NCBI GenBank assembly: GCA_029891385.1
Contig: CM057226.1
Location: forward strand, 10,037,225-10,101,224
DNA length: 64,000 nucleotides
Reading direction: 5' to 3'
DNA from: Erythroxylum novogranatense
Taxonomy: Eukaryota; Streptophyta; Magnoliopsida; Malpighiales; Erythroxylaceae
Shown here: positions 1 through 11,383 of the stretch, in pieces
Position numbering within the stretch: the stretch's first letter is position 1
Layout: each line of letters opens with the position of its first letter
Notes under the pieces: generated by a model
What the model saw: the letters and a program-made list of their open reading frames with translations, nothing else
Database searches by the model: none
Told to the model about the DNA's origin: nothing
Position numbers and translations under genes: made by a program

Positions 1-1229
1 GATACCGGATTGGGTTCTAATACTGATGCATCAAATCGATTAATACCAAAATGCAGTTTGAGTAACTTTTAAATTTATGAAATAGTTCTGATTTTTTTTT
101 AATTTAAAAATAATCCATTTCATATTGTACAGTTGTACTATATATTTTAACAATGTCTCTAAAATCATAATAATAAATAATAATCACAATTTTAATTTAA
201 TTTATAAATTTAATTTAATAATAATTATTAAATATAGTTAAATTTAAAATATATTTTTAAATATATATTTTCAAATAAATTTTATTTAATAAATAAAATA
301 TATATTAGTTAATAAATAATAATTTTAAATTATTTATTTTAAAATAAAATATTTTATTAATACTTTATTAATAAGATTATATAAAATATTTAAATAAATA
401 AAAAATAATTTATTTTATAATTTATTTAATATGTAATTATTATTAGTAATAAAAATATTTATTTTATTTTTAAAATTAAAATTTATATTAATTATAAAAT
501 TGAAGTAAATAAAATAACTAATTAAAAACTTTAAAAAAAGTGGGGAAGGAGAGGGGGGAGGGAAAGAAGGAGAGTTTAAATTTTTTTAAAAATTTTGCAT
601 AAAACTTTTACTATTTTTTAAAATTTTAAGTACTCGTCGGTATTTAATCAGTTTTTTTAATACCGACTAATATCATTTGAAACGGGTTAGTACTAACCGG
701 TATTTTAATCCAGTACAATCAATCATTCATTTCATATCGATTTTGGTTCGGTACGGAACGATATCTAAAACTCTGATAATAAGTAATATAAATTTAGTAG
801 CATTTGAATAATTTATTTATATTTATATAATTAGTTTCAAAATATTAAATTATGATATGAATGTCATTTTAAAATTTAGGTTAAGTTTTCATAACTTTAA
901 GACTATTAACATTTTTAAGTTAAACCTCAATCTAGCTAACATATATAAATCTAAGTCTATCATTATAAATGCCCAGAAAGAGATACTTTGTTAGATCCAT
1001 TTCAAAATTAATGTATAAAACTACAAATACATCAATTAGTGTATTAAGTAACTCACTAATCGACCCAATTAATGTATAAAAATTCGTAGAAAATAACATT
1101 TTTATTATGAAATAAGAGTAAACAACATTTTTTTTTTCGCTTGTCAAACGTACTTTAAATGTTCTTATTATCGCTTACGTAAAATAAAAGGATTAGAAAA
1201 TTTTATAATAAGTTGAGATTACTGATTCA
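1..1229. other. AT-rich intergenic DNA, no gene seen
   Basis: Very AT-rich sequence with long A/T runs (about 60-540 and 780-1230) and no credible reading frame. A purine-only stretch rich in GGGGAGGG-like runs lies at about 539-576. The outer parts (1-60 and 630-760) repeat words such as ATACCGG, CCGGTAT and GGTTCGGTACGGAACG. They look like remnants of a non-coding repeat, but I could not define its ends. Confidence 0.5.
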
Positions 1230-1438
1230 TTGAACATTTCTCACGTCAACAGTAATCCGACAAAAAATCTGCAAACAAAGTCTGACTTTTGAGTCTTTGA
1301 CTTGTACGTTTATTATTGTGTCTGGTTAGTCAGCTGTCGGCAATGACTTTTCTTGGTCTTCGACAAGCCGTGTGGTTACAAATTTCCCGCCTCCACATTC
1401 TTTGAAGTAACATTCTCAATCTTCGCAAATTAAGAAAA
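1230..1438 (+). promoter_or_regulatory. Promoter-proximal region of receptor kinase A1 with W-box cores
   Basis: This is the stretch immediately upstream of the A1 start codon. A W-box (TTGACT) lies at 1297-1302, and a TTGAC core on the minus strand (GTCAA) at 1245-1249. WRKY factors bind such sites in many plant defence genes. No convincing TATA box is visible. That the sites are functional is inference; five-base cores are common by chance. Confidence 0.35.
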
Positions 1439-4400
1439 ATGAAAGAACGCAATCATCACAGTTTAAGCCAAATGAATCTTAGTACTGCCACCATTCTCTA
1501 TTCACTTGCAAGTCTGATTCTTTTACTATCTTCCAACTTCCAGTGGTGTCAGGCCAATTCTTTAGGAAATGAAACTGACAGGATTGCTTTGCTCAAATTC
1601 AAGAGTGGGATATCCAAAGACCCTTTTGGAATCTTTAACTCCTGGAATGATTCCAATTCCTTCTGCAACTGGTATGGTATCACATGCAGTCGTCGACATC
1701 AACGAGTCACGGCCTTGAACACAACTGGGAAGAATTTGGTTGGAGCTATATCGCCATATATCGGAAATCTAAGTTTTCTCAGGACTCTGGCTTTGAGAAA
1801 CAACAGTTTTACGGGTGAGATTCCACAGGAAGTTGGCAACTTGCTTCGGTTGAGGTACTTTGATCTCACAGGGAACATTTTAGGGGGAGATATTCCAACC
1901 AACTTGACTCGCTGCAACAAGCTCGAGACAATATATTTGGCATACAACAAGCTTGTTGGGAAAATCCCTGAAGAAATTGGTTCGCTTGTGGAGCTAAAGC
2001 GTATGACGCTTTCTCGAAACAACTTGACAGGGAAGTTACCGTCTTCCCTTGGCAACCTCACATTGCTCAACCTTTTTGATGTTGTAGAAAACAATTTGGT
2101 GGGGGAGATTCCTGTTGAAATAGGCAAATCATCAAGCTTAGCATACTTCGACATTGCAGTGAATAGTATTTCTGGTACAATTCCTGAGACCCTTCTTAAT
2201 ATTTCATCACTTAGTGTCTTCTCAAGTGCTGAAAATCAAATTCATGGGACTATACCATACGGCATTGGCCTAAATCTGCCAAGTCTCACATGGTTTAGCA
2301 TTGGCGACAATAGATTCTCTGGATCAATCCCAAATTCTTTTGGCAATGCTTCTGAACTGGAATTCATTGAAATTATTAATAATAATTTTGTTGGACAAGT
2401 TCCAGTCACCTTGGGAAATCTGAAAAATCTTCGACATTTAAGCCTCTTCAACAATAGCCTAGGAAGCAGATCAGCAAATGACTTGGTTTTTTTAACATTC
2501 TTGAAGAACTGCACCAATCTGGACACACTGCTCCTCAATTTTAATTACTTCGGAGGTGTTTTACCTAGCTCACTTGCCAATTTGTCTTTTCAACTTAGTA
2601 CGTTAGCCCTTGGAAACAATTATTTCACTGGAAGTATTCCTGCAGGGCTAAACAATCTAGTCAAGCTAAGTCAATTAAGTTTCGCAAACAACCTTTTAAC
2701 TGGTTCCATTCCCTCTGAACTTGGAATGTTACCAAACTTGCGAACATTATATTTAGGCAGGAACATGTTGTCAGGTAAGGTCCCATCTTCCATAGGCAAC
2801 CTCAGTCTCTTGTTTTTGCTAAACTTGCGTAGAAATAATTTGGAAGGAAGCATTCCTTCAAGTATTGGAAATTGCCAATCTTTGAAAGAATTTTATGCTT
2901 CCGAAAATAAGTTTAGTGGAACCATACCCAAGGAGATACTAAGCCTGCCTTCCTTAAGTTTGGTGCTCAACCTGTCATGGAACTCCTTAACTGGAAAACT
3001 ACCAACAGAGGTAGAAAATCTGAAGCAATTAAACACATTGGATATCTCTGCAAACAATCTATCTGGTGAAATTCCAGTAACCATTGGACAATGCGTTACC
3101 TTGGAAGCTCTTTTCATGCAAGCAAATTTCTTTCAAGGTTCAATTCCTTCATCCTTGGCATCCCTAAAAGGCCTTCAAGCATTAGACTTATCACAAAACA
3201 ACCTTACAGGTGAAATTCCTCAAGATCTACAGAACCTACAATTTTTAATTTATCTAAACCTTTCTTTTAATGATCTTGAGGGTGAGATTCCAACAAAAGG
3301 AGTCTTTACAAATGCAAGTGCAGTATCGTTAATTGGAAACAAAAAACTGTGTGGTGGTGCTCCAGAATTTCTTCTGCCAAGATGTCCAACCAAAACAATA
3401 AGAAAGTCCCTTGCTTTCAAACTATCAATCATCATTCCTTGTGTAGCTGTAAGTGCCTTCTTGGCGTTGACTTTCTTAGCTTGTTTATGGGGGAAAAAAT
3501 CTAAAGAGAAGTCACCTTCGATAAGTATGTCTGTTGAAAATTTGTTCAAAATTTCTTATAAAGATCTCCATCAAGCAACCGGTGGATTCTCTGAGAATAA
3601 TTTAATAGGATCAGGTAGTTTCAGCTCAGTTTATAAAGGGTTTCTAGCTCAACTAGACAGACAAGTAGCTATTAAAGTCCTCAACCTTCAAAACATGGGA
3701 GCTTCAAAGAGCTTTCTTGCTGAATGTAAAACCTTGGGAAATATTCGACACCGGAATCTTGTGAAGATCCTAACGTATTGCTCTAGCCTGGATTATAAGG
3801 GCAATGAATTTATGGCTCTAGTCTACCAGTTCATGGCAAATGGAAGCTTAGAAAATTGGTTGCATCCAAATCCTGACAGAAGAGACACAATGAAGAATTT
3901 TGACCTTCTTCAAAGGTTAAACATTACAATTGATGTGTCATCTGCCTTACATTATCTCCATGATCAGTTAGAAAGTTCAATAATTCATCGTGATTTGAAG
4001 CCCAGCAATGTTCTTTTGGATAGTGATATGATTGCTCATGCAAGTGATTTTGGTCTTGCAAAGATCAATTCAGCCATCAGTGACATACCACAAAGCCAAA
4101 GCAACTCTACAGGAGTTAAGGGGACCATTGGTTATGTTGCTCCAGGTACAAACTTCAGAGTTTATCATGTTCAATTGTCACTTTCAGTTCTTCATGTTAG
4201 CTAGAAATGAACAAGAAGATCAGCTAATTGGTTGTAAATGACATTTACATTATTTCATTAATTGCAGAATATGGATTGGGTGGAGAGGCATCAAAAGAAG
4301 GAGATGTGTATAGCTATGGTATTCTGGTGTTAGAAATGTTTTCAGGAAGAAGACCAACTGATGAAGTGTTTATAGGAGGAGAAAATCTTCGAGACTTCAT

Positions 4401-4668
4401 TGGCATGGCCTTGCCACAAAGACTGCAGTATGTAGTAGACCCAGTTCTTCTTGAAACAGAAGCTGCTAAAGAAGCACCCTCTAGAGAAGATGATAACAAT
4501 GCAATTGAGATCAATTTGCTCTCCATGAAACCAGAAGTGCAGAAGTGCTTAGTAGCTGTATTTGAAGTTGGAATCGTTTGTTCTGCCCAATCGCCTAAAG
4601 ATCGAATGACTATAGGGGATGTAAATAGACAACTACATTTTATCAAAAATGCTTTCTTAGGCAGTTAG
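1439..4668 (+). CDS. LRR receptor-like kinase, subfamily XII (gene A1), two exons
   Basis: Predicted cell-surface receptor with a Ser/Thr kinase. Exon 1 is 1439-4145, the GT-AG intron 4146-4267 (122 bp) and exon 2 4268-4668, giving 1035 residues. The donor follows GYVAP and the splice restores APEYG. In order: signal peptide (about residues 12-40; a second in-frame Met at residue 12 aligns with the start of A2), LRRNT cap with CNWYGITC, roughly two dozen plant-type LRRs (about 95-625), C-terminal cap with LCGG, membrane span (about 661-683), and kinase (about 706-1030) with glycine loop GSGSFSSVYKG, Lys746, catalytic loop HRDLKPSN (Asp852) and DFG at 870. The HRD arginine (851) is odd: LRR-XII kinases are normally non-RD, and both intact neighbours have Cys there. 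The frame is intact, and AATAAA follows at 4682. Subfamily XII includes EFR, FLS2 and XA21; this gene's ligand is unknown. Confidence 0.93.
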
Positions 4669-5519
4669 GTATCTGGATGATAATAAAGTACCAAAAATCA
4701 TATTAGTACTTTCAATTTTTATTTATGTGAAAGTGTACCTGGAAACAATACTTATCATAAGTTTGTTAAATGACTGTAAAAGTTTAATCTTATATACAGT
4801 GTTAGTAGGTCTGGAATTGTTCATGACATGTGTGAGACATTTCAAAAAATTATCATCTTAAAATAAAGCTTCTACTAATTATTCTTAAATTGCTAGCAAG
4901 TAACAAATCATCTTGGCATTGTCACCCCAACAGAATTCCAAGAATTGTCTCTCTATAGTACCTTGAGACAGTATAATATCTGAAAGTGGCATCATAACTT
5001 GCTAGAGTTATAACCGTCAGGAACTTCCGAAATGTTTATGATACTGTTCAATAGGACTTGTGATGAAGCTGAAGTCGATTAGCCGCTGCAAAATTTTGCT
5101 GGAGAAAATGTTCTGTTAATGCTTGTTCCTTGAAGTCAATAAAACTATCATATCTCCTTTTAATTATCTTTTTCATTCCAATGAGAGGAAGTTTACGGGT
5201 TGGAAAAGTATTATCAATGTTTTCCAAATCATAACAAGGATGAAGGGAAGTAAAATGTTAGTACAAATTAGTCAGCTATGCTTGATATTTTGCGAAACCA
5301 TCATAAAGAAGAGGAAAACAAAGATAAGATGAACAGATTAGTCAAACCAATATGTGTTGTTGAAAATTCGCTTTGAAAATAGAATGTATGGTTTCCAAGT
5401 TTCCTGAAAACAAAAAGAAGGATCAGAGAGTCCTGCTTTTAAGTTATGAACTAATGGTTTGATTATCTAATGGTTTTACATTTGTCAATGCTCTGAAAAC
5501 TTTTCTTTAAGCTCAGATT
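4669..5519 (+). repeat. Conserved spacer between A-type and B-type kinase genes, copy 1
   Basis: Non-coding. It aligns by eye along much of its length with the spacer after A2 (42315 onward): shared stretches include TTGAGAC near 4965, CAATAAAACT near 5139, AACAAGGATGAAGGGAAGT near 5235 and GAAGAGGAAAACA near 5308. With the flanking genes it shows that the unit A gene + spacer + B gene was duplicated as a block. A poly(A) signal-like AATAAA for A1 is at 4682-4687. Confidence 0.7.
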
Positions 5520-6005
5520 TCACAAGTGACCTATGAAAGCTATCAAAAGGATTGTTACTCTTTATATTCAGTTAACATCAGCAAAGATTTCACTATAGAC
5601 ACGAAGTATTTCGATCCAAAAAAGTAACAAGAGAGGATCTTTGAGCCCAGTTTTGTTTAGGAGTTTTCTTGGGTCACTTGATCTCTTAAGATATTCAGAC
5701 TGCAGCATGTCTTGCATATTAACAACTCGATAATAATTTATTCAGACTGCATCATGTCTTGCTCAAAAACTCATTAGAAGGCCAAATTCACGCAGCCTTG
5801 ACCAACATTTCCCAACTAAGGACAATATCCTTGGCAAAGAACAACATTACAGGAAATATTCCTGACAATATTGGTTCCTTAATAATGCTTAAGGTGTTCA
5901 TTCTTGGTTCAAACAATCTGGTAGGAGAGATCCCTCCATCCCTTGGAAACACTTCCTCACTCACAAACCTTTTTGTTTCATTCAACAATTTGCAGGGAAA
6001 CATTC
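5520..6005 (+). pseudogene. LRR receptor kinase pseudogene B1, 5' part
   Basis: Degenerate copy of the B-type gene. Positions 5520-5660 match the 5' flank of B2 (43115-43262), including the TATA-like CTTTATATTC. Then come a few bases matching the first LRR (GGGTCACTTGATCTC) and, from about 5760, an LRR frame closely related to B2, with ISQLRTISLAKNN and GSNNLVGEIPPSLGN. The start codon, signal peptide and LRRNT region are deleted. A 23-base block (TTCAGACTGCAGCATGTCTT and following) is duplicated at about 5694 and 5741. The frame stops where a retrotransposon begins at 6006 and resumes at 11384. A cluster relic, not a functional receptor. Confidence 0.88.
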
Positions 6006-6334
6006 TGTTAGGCCTCCAATTATGCACGTTTATTCCAGAAGAGCTAAGCAAGGGGTAGCTGAGTAATAGACTATTTTTTTCTGTTAGCCAGCTGCTTGTG
6101 ATAGGTGGGGAAGGGTAAGTTAGTTAGAATAATGGCGTGAGGCAACAGGGGAATATAGAATGTAATGATGGGGAAGGAAAAGCCATTCTTTGTCTTAAGT
6201 GGCTGGTGAGCCTAAGGCTAGGAGAGAGCGAGACCTCTCGGATTATCTCGCTATTGTTCGTATCTTGATACGTTTTATCTTTCAATTTCAATAATAATCC
6301 AGTTCAGCAACTCTCAGATTTGAGAGTTCTATCA
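6006..6334 (+). repeat. 5' LTR of the Reina-like element
   Basis: Starts TGTTAGGCCTCCAATTATGC and ends TTCTATCA. The 3' LTR at 11064-11383 is nearly the same apart from several short indels and substitutions. It carries the copy of the family's promoter and ends 1 bp before the primer binding site. Confidence 0.93.
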
Positions 6335-6335
6335 C

Positions 6336-6347
6336 TGGTATCAGAGC
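6336..6347 (+). other. Primer binding site of the Reina-like element
   Basis: TGGTATCAGAGC begins one base after the LTR. This is the classic plant retroelement site complementary to the 3' end of initiator tRNA-Met. Confidence 0.9.
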
Positions 6348-6360
6348 ATCGATCATTGCG

Positions 6361-7796
6361 ATGGCTAATAAGAAGGGAGATAATCGGATGGATGGGCTTG
6401 AAAAGGAGCTTGAAAACTTACGTGACGATTTTCAGAAGAATTTTGAACTGATGAGGGAAGAGCATCGACTGGAGAAAGAAGCTTTGCATCAGAGTTGGGA
6501 ACAGTCCCAACTCGAGGTGAAGGAGTCAAGGAGATGATGAAACAATTTATGAGCTATCATGAAGCCTCGAAAGGTGGGGAGGAAGCAGGTAACCGGAGCA
6601 ATGGGGTAGACCCAGGGGGGAACAAGGGGAAGGGCCCAATGGAGCCGGTTGGGAGCTCTGGCCCAACTGAAGAAAATGTACCACCCAAGGGCCCCCGACG
6701 TCCTCAACCCGAAGCCATGGGTTGGAATGTTTCCTCTAGGAATTATGAAGGACGAAGGGCGTTCGATCTGGAGCTGTCTTCGGAATGGCCACCGCAAGAG
6801 CGAAATCGAAGAGGACCGCCGGAGGGAGGAGAGAGAGGACAAGGGCCGATGGGAGACAGGTGGAGACACCCTACCGATGAGCAACCACCAGGATTTGGAC
6901 GGCAAGGGGATCCTCGGCGCGATTGTCGTACAAGGAGGGTGGAGATGCCAGTGTTCGACGGAGATGATCCCGATGGATGGATCTACCGGGTGGAACGATT
7001 TTTTTTGGTGGGACGTTTTAACGAGGCAGAAAAAATGGAGTTGGTATCCTTGAGCATGGAAAAGAAGGCATTGGCGTGGTTCCGATGGGTGGAAGGGCGC
7101 CGACCAATTAGTTCGTGGGAGGAGTGTAAGCGGTTACTGGTAGAGAAGTTTCGGTCCGTTCAGGAGGGCACTCCGTGTCAGCGTCTCCTGGCCATCAAAC
7201 AAACAGGTACGGTAGATGACTATATTTGCAGGTTCGAAGAACTAGCAGCCCCCTTATCTGAGCTACCGGATGAAGTTTTGGAGAGCTCTTTTTTGAATGG
7301 CCTATCGAAGGAGATCCGACTGGAACTATTGATCGTGAATCCCCGAAGCTTGGGGCGGATGATGACGTTGGCTCAGAAGATTGAGGAGAAGAATAAGGTA
7401 GTGGGACGAGAGAGAGGTTATCGACCATGGCATGGCAATAGAACAGGTGGGGCCAGTGGGCACCGCATGGGAGAGATAGTGGGCGACAGTATAAATAAGG
7501 AAGGGAAAACAGGGAAGGTAGTGATCGCTGACAGAAATACTGAAGGTTTTAAAAGATTGACATTCGGTGAAATACAAGAGAAGAGGAGACGAGGCCTGTG
7601 CTTCAAATGTGATGAGAAGTATTCACCTGGACATCGATGCAAAATGGTGGATTTGAAGGTTCTAACCGTGCTTGATGAGGAGCTAGAAGAGGGTACCGAG
7701 GAAGATGCTGAAGACGATGGAGAGCCAAAAGGAGAGCTACATAATGTAGAGCTCTCTATCGGATCAGCGATGGGGTTAACCTACCAAAGACAATGA
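6361..7796 (+). pseudogene. Degenerate gag of the Reina-like element
   Basis: An ATG at 6361 opens a frame with a short charged, coiled-coil-like N terminus (LEKELENL) that hits a stop near 6535. The main gag frame runs in another register from about 6495, so there is a frame break between 6500 and 6535. The capsid part shows the retrotransposon gag signature (about 7000-7330), followed by a zinc-knuckle-like CFKCDEKYSPGHRC at about 7600-7640, as in chromovirus gags. An in-frame TGA at 7794-7796 separates gag from protease. Confidence 0.85.
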
Positions 7797-8399
7797 AGGT
7801 TGAAGGGTCTTTGGAAGGGAACTGTGGTGGTCCTCATCGACAGTGGGGCCACCCATAATTTTGTGTCTCAAGAATTGGCATTGAAGTGGAGACCGAACTG
7901 GGATGAGACAGATAAGTATGAGATTGCAATGGGGAATGGCGAAAAGGTGATGGGGGCTGGAATTTATAGGAATCTGAAGTTACAGATGCAGGCTTTAGAA
8001 ATACATGAGGATTTTTTGCCAATGAAGCTAGGCAGTATAGATGTAATACTGGGTATCAAATGGCTGAGGACTCTTGGGGATGTCTGGAGCAATTGGAGCA
8101 CACTAACGATGAAAATAAAAAGTAAGGGGAAGGAAGTTGTCATCAGAGGGGATCCGGTACTATCTAAGTCTTTGGTCAGTGCCAAGTCAATCAGCAAGGG
8201 CCTTAGGGAGGGTGATCTTATAGGGTGGCTACAAAGGGCTGAGCAAGAGGCAGAACCGACTGTTAATACACAGGTGATTGATTCCGAAGTCAGCAGAGTG
8301 TTGGCAGAGTTTGGAGATGTGTTTAGACTGCCCCAGTCCCTACCCCCCGAACGTGGAAGGGAGCACCAGATTCACTTGATTCCGGGGAGGTCCGGTTAA
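7797..8399 (+). pseudogene. Degenerate aspartic protease region of the Reina-like element
   Basis: The aspartic protease active-site motif LIDSGATHNF lies at about 7833-7862, followed by the linker toward reverse transcriptase. The frame ends with a stop at 8397-8399, just before the start of the RT domain. There is no start codon of its own, as expected for a polyprotein segment. Confidence 0.85.
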
Positions 8400-9640
8400 G
8401 GCGTCCTTACAAGTACCCCATTTTCAAAAGCAGAGATTGAGAAATTGGTTAGGGAGATGCTAGATTCAGGTTAATCCAAAATAGCACCTCCCTACGCGAG
8501 TCCGTTCTACTAGTCGGGAAGAAGGATGGGGATGGCGATTTTGTGTGGATTACCGGCGTTGAATAAGGTAACCATATGTGACAAGTTTCTATCCCAATAA
8601 TTGAAGAGTCATTGGATGAGTTGAATGGAGCAACCATTTTTTCCAAGATAGATTTAAAGTCCGGCTATCATCAAATAAGAATGAGGGAGGAGGACATCGA
8701 GAAGACAGCTTTTCGAACCCACGAAGGACATTACGAGTTTGTTGTAATGCCCTTCGGATTAACAAACGCGCCAGCTACATTCCAAGCATTAATGAATCAG
8801 ATTTTTAAACCATACCTCAGGAAGTTTATCCTAGTTTTCTTCGACGATATATTAATTTACAGCAAGAGCAAGGAGGAACACCTGACGCATCTCAAGGTAA
8901 CTTTAAGCATCCTAAAGGATCAACACCTTTATGCTAACTTTAAGAAGTGTGTGTTTGGGCAGCATAAGTTGGAGTATTTGGGGCACATTGTCTCTCAGCA
9001 AGGAGTAGCAGCAGATCAATCCAAGGTTGAAGCCATGCTCAAATGGCCAAAACCACTCACGTTGAAGGAACTTAGAGGATTCACAATGGTGGCTATTATA
9101 GGAAGTTTGTCGAGGGATATAGTCGATAGCGGGACCATTGACCAATTTGCTCAAGAAGAACAATTTCGATGGACCTTGAAGCGAGCGAGCCTTCAATGAC
9201 CAAGCAAAGCTATGACCACTCTTCTGTCTTGGCTATGCCTAATTTCAACCTACCCTTTGTAATAGAGACGGATGCTTCAGCTGTTGGGGTAGGAGCTGTG
9301 TTGATGCAAAACCAGAGACCTATTGCCTATTATAGCCAAGCATTATCGCAGAAAGGAAGGAAAATCCATATGAAAGGGAACTTATGGCTATTGTGTTGGC
9401 TGTCAAAAATGGAGATCTTACCTTTTGGGTCATAGGTTTGTTATCCGTGACCGATCAACGACCCTTGAAATTCTTGTTGGAGCAGAGAAATTCACCCCGA
9501 ATATCAAAGATGGATCACCAAGTTGTTAGGGTTTGAATTCACTATTGAATACAAACCGGGAAGAGAGAATAAGGCGCAGATGCTCTCTCGAGGTGCAGAT
9601 TCAAGGAGAGTTGCAGACCATAATAACATATAAGATTATC
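8400..9640 (+). pseudogene. Degenerate reverse transcriptase and RNase H of the Reina-like element
   Basis: The N-terminal RT part (8400-8600) is shifted and interrupted. From about 8612 a readable segment has [28 protein letters not shown] and the catalytic box [12 protein letters not shown] (about 8832-8867). After a frame change near 9100, RNase H is recognised by ETDASAVGVGAVL at about 9265-9303 and then decays. Reverse transcription function is lost. Confidence 0.85.
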
Positions 9641-10850
9641 GACATGGAGGAAATCTAAAGGAAATAGAAGGGACAGCAAGTGAAGATGATAAGGGAGGCT
9701 GTAAGCAATGATCCTGGATTGAGACCTCCCTACACGGTTCAACAAGGAAGACTCTATTTCAAAGACAAGTTAGTGATCTCCACTCTTGGTTTTATAGCTA
9801 AAATTCGAAGGAGGTCATGAAAGTCACTTGGGAGGACATGGGGACCATTAAAGACTTATAAACGAATCTCTAAGGAGTTGTATTGGGAAGGTATGAAGAA
9901 GGACATCTATAGGTTTGTGGCTGCTTGCTTAGTATGCCAGCAGAATAAATACTTAACCTTGTCCCAGCAGGATTCTGCGCAACTTGGAGATACCTAATCA
10001 TGTTTGGGACGAATTGACAATGGATTTTATAGAAGGTTTGCCTAAGTCCACAGGGTATACATCTATATTGGTGGTAGTAGATAGGCTTAGTAAATATGCT
10101 CATTTCCTACCACTTAAGCATCCATATCTGCCCAAACCATAGTGAGGTGTTCATCAAGGAGATTGTGAAACTGCATGGGTTTCCTAGGACTGTGATTTCT
10201 GATAGAGATAAGGTGTTCATGAGTAAATTTTGGGGAGAATTATTTAAGATGCAAGGAACAACTCTGAAATTTAGTTCTTCTTATCATCCTCAAACGGATG
10301 GCGCTACTGAAGTGGTTAATCGATCGGTGGAAGCCTACTTGAGGTGCATGGCAGGAGATATTCCAAAACAGTGGGTTAAATGGATAGGGTGGGCAGAATA
10401 TTGCTATAACACCTCCTATCATGTGTCTCTTCGCACTACTCCTTTTAAGGTTCTTTATGGTAGGGACCCTCCCCCTATTTTTCAATTGAGCGCGTGTATC
10501 AAAGTGGCATCAATAGATGTTTTACTACAAAGAACGGGATCACTACCTAAGTAAAATTAAACAACATTTGGCAAAGGCTCAAGGTGATATGAGAAGGGGA
10601 GCTGATAAACATAGAAGGGACGTGCATTATAATGTGGGAGACATGGTTTGGCTAAAGCTAGCTCCTCACCGACAACTTCTTGTGATGAAAAGGGTGAATG
10701 AAAAGTGGCCCTAGATACTTTGGTCCATTCAAAGTGTTAAGAAAGATTGGGAAGGTAGCATCTGAACTTCAACTTCGAGAGACAGCTAGGATACATCCCA
10801 TTTTCATGTATCTCGGTAAGAAGCGATGAGTGGGAGGAATGCGGATCGAT
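9641..10850 (+). pseudogene. Degenerate integrase of the Reina-like element
   Basis: The zinc-binding part survives as CLVCQQNK near 9930. The catalytic core shows MDFIEGLPKSTGY (about 10021-10059), VISDRDKVF (about 10193-10219) and the Glu in TEVVNRS (about 10306-10326), so all three DDE residues can still be located, though in different frames. Several small frame changes are present. Confidence 0.82.
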
Positions 10851-11040
10851 AATTTTACGACAAATGGGTTGAAGATAGGAGCCAATGGTGCGGCGGAAGA
10901 AGTCCTAGCAATCGAGACAAAGGAGGGACAAAAGGTCTCGAAGTGTTGATCAAGTGGCGGGGTTTAACAAAGACATCTGAAGCGACTTGGGAACTATTTG
11001 ATGATATAACGAATTATTTCGGATTTCCACCTTGAGGACA
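10851..11040 (+). pseudogene. Integrase C-terminal chromodomain of the Reina-like element
   Basis: The motif VLIKWRGLTK...EATWELFDDI is a chromodomain typical of chromoviruses, thought to steer insertion by binding histone marks. A frame change follows TNYF near 11020, so the terminal FHLEDK-like tail reads in another register. Confidence 0.85.
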
Positions 11041-11051
11041 AGGTGCAACTT

Positions 11052-11063
11052 ATGGGGGAGTAA
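11052..11063 (+). other. Polypurine tract of the Reina-like element
   Basis: ATGGGGGAGTAA lies immediately before the 3' LTR, in the position where plus-strand DNA synthesis is primed. Confidence 0.8.
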
Positions 11064-11383
11064 TGTTAGGCCTCAATTATGCACGTTTATTCGGAAGAGC
11101 TAAGCGAGGGTAGGTGAGTAATAGACTATTTTTTACATTAGCCATTGCTTGTGATAGGTGGGGAAGGGTAAGTTAGTTAGAATAATGGCGAGGCAACAGG
11201 GAATATAGAATGTAATGATGGGGAAGGAAAAAGCCATTCTTTGTCTTAAGTGGCTGGTGAGCCTAAGGCTAGGAGAGAGCGGACCTCTCGGATTGTCTGC
11301 TATTGTTCGTATCTTGATACGTTTTATCTTTCAATTTCAATAATAATCCAGTTCAGCAACTCTCAGATTTGAGAGTTCTATCA
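11064..11383 (+). repeat. 3' LTR of the Reina-like element
   Basis: Starts TGTTAGGCCTCAATTATGC and ends TTCTATCA, followed by the target duplicate CATTC (11384-11388). It is 9 bp shorter than the 5' LTR. Confidence 0.93.

Larger units (their letters stand above)
6006..11383 (+). mobile_element. Ty3/gypsy chromovirus, Reina-like, full length but inactive
   Basis: Complete element with near-identical LTRs of 329 and 320 bp starting TG and ending CA, flanked by a perfect 5-bp target duplication CATTC (6001-6005 and 11384-11388). Internal order is primer binding site, gag, protease, reverse transcriptase, RNase H, integrase, C-terminal chromodomain, polypurine tract. Short LTRs, about 5.4 kb total and the chromodomain point to the Reina group of chromoviruses. 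All coding parts are broken by frame changes and stops. It inserted into the LRR region of pseudogene B1. Confidence 0.93.

Noticed and set aside
1699..3549. Several long minus-strand frames opposite the LRR region of A1 (likewise opposite A2, A3, B1 and B2)
   Set aside because: They are mirror frames of the repetitive LRR coding sequence, with repeated GISP-type antisense patterns and no independent signal.
6489..7642. Minus-strand and alternate-frame open stretches over the Reina-like gag
   Set aside because: Overlap the recognised gag and zinc knuckle; composition is that of shadow frames.
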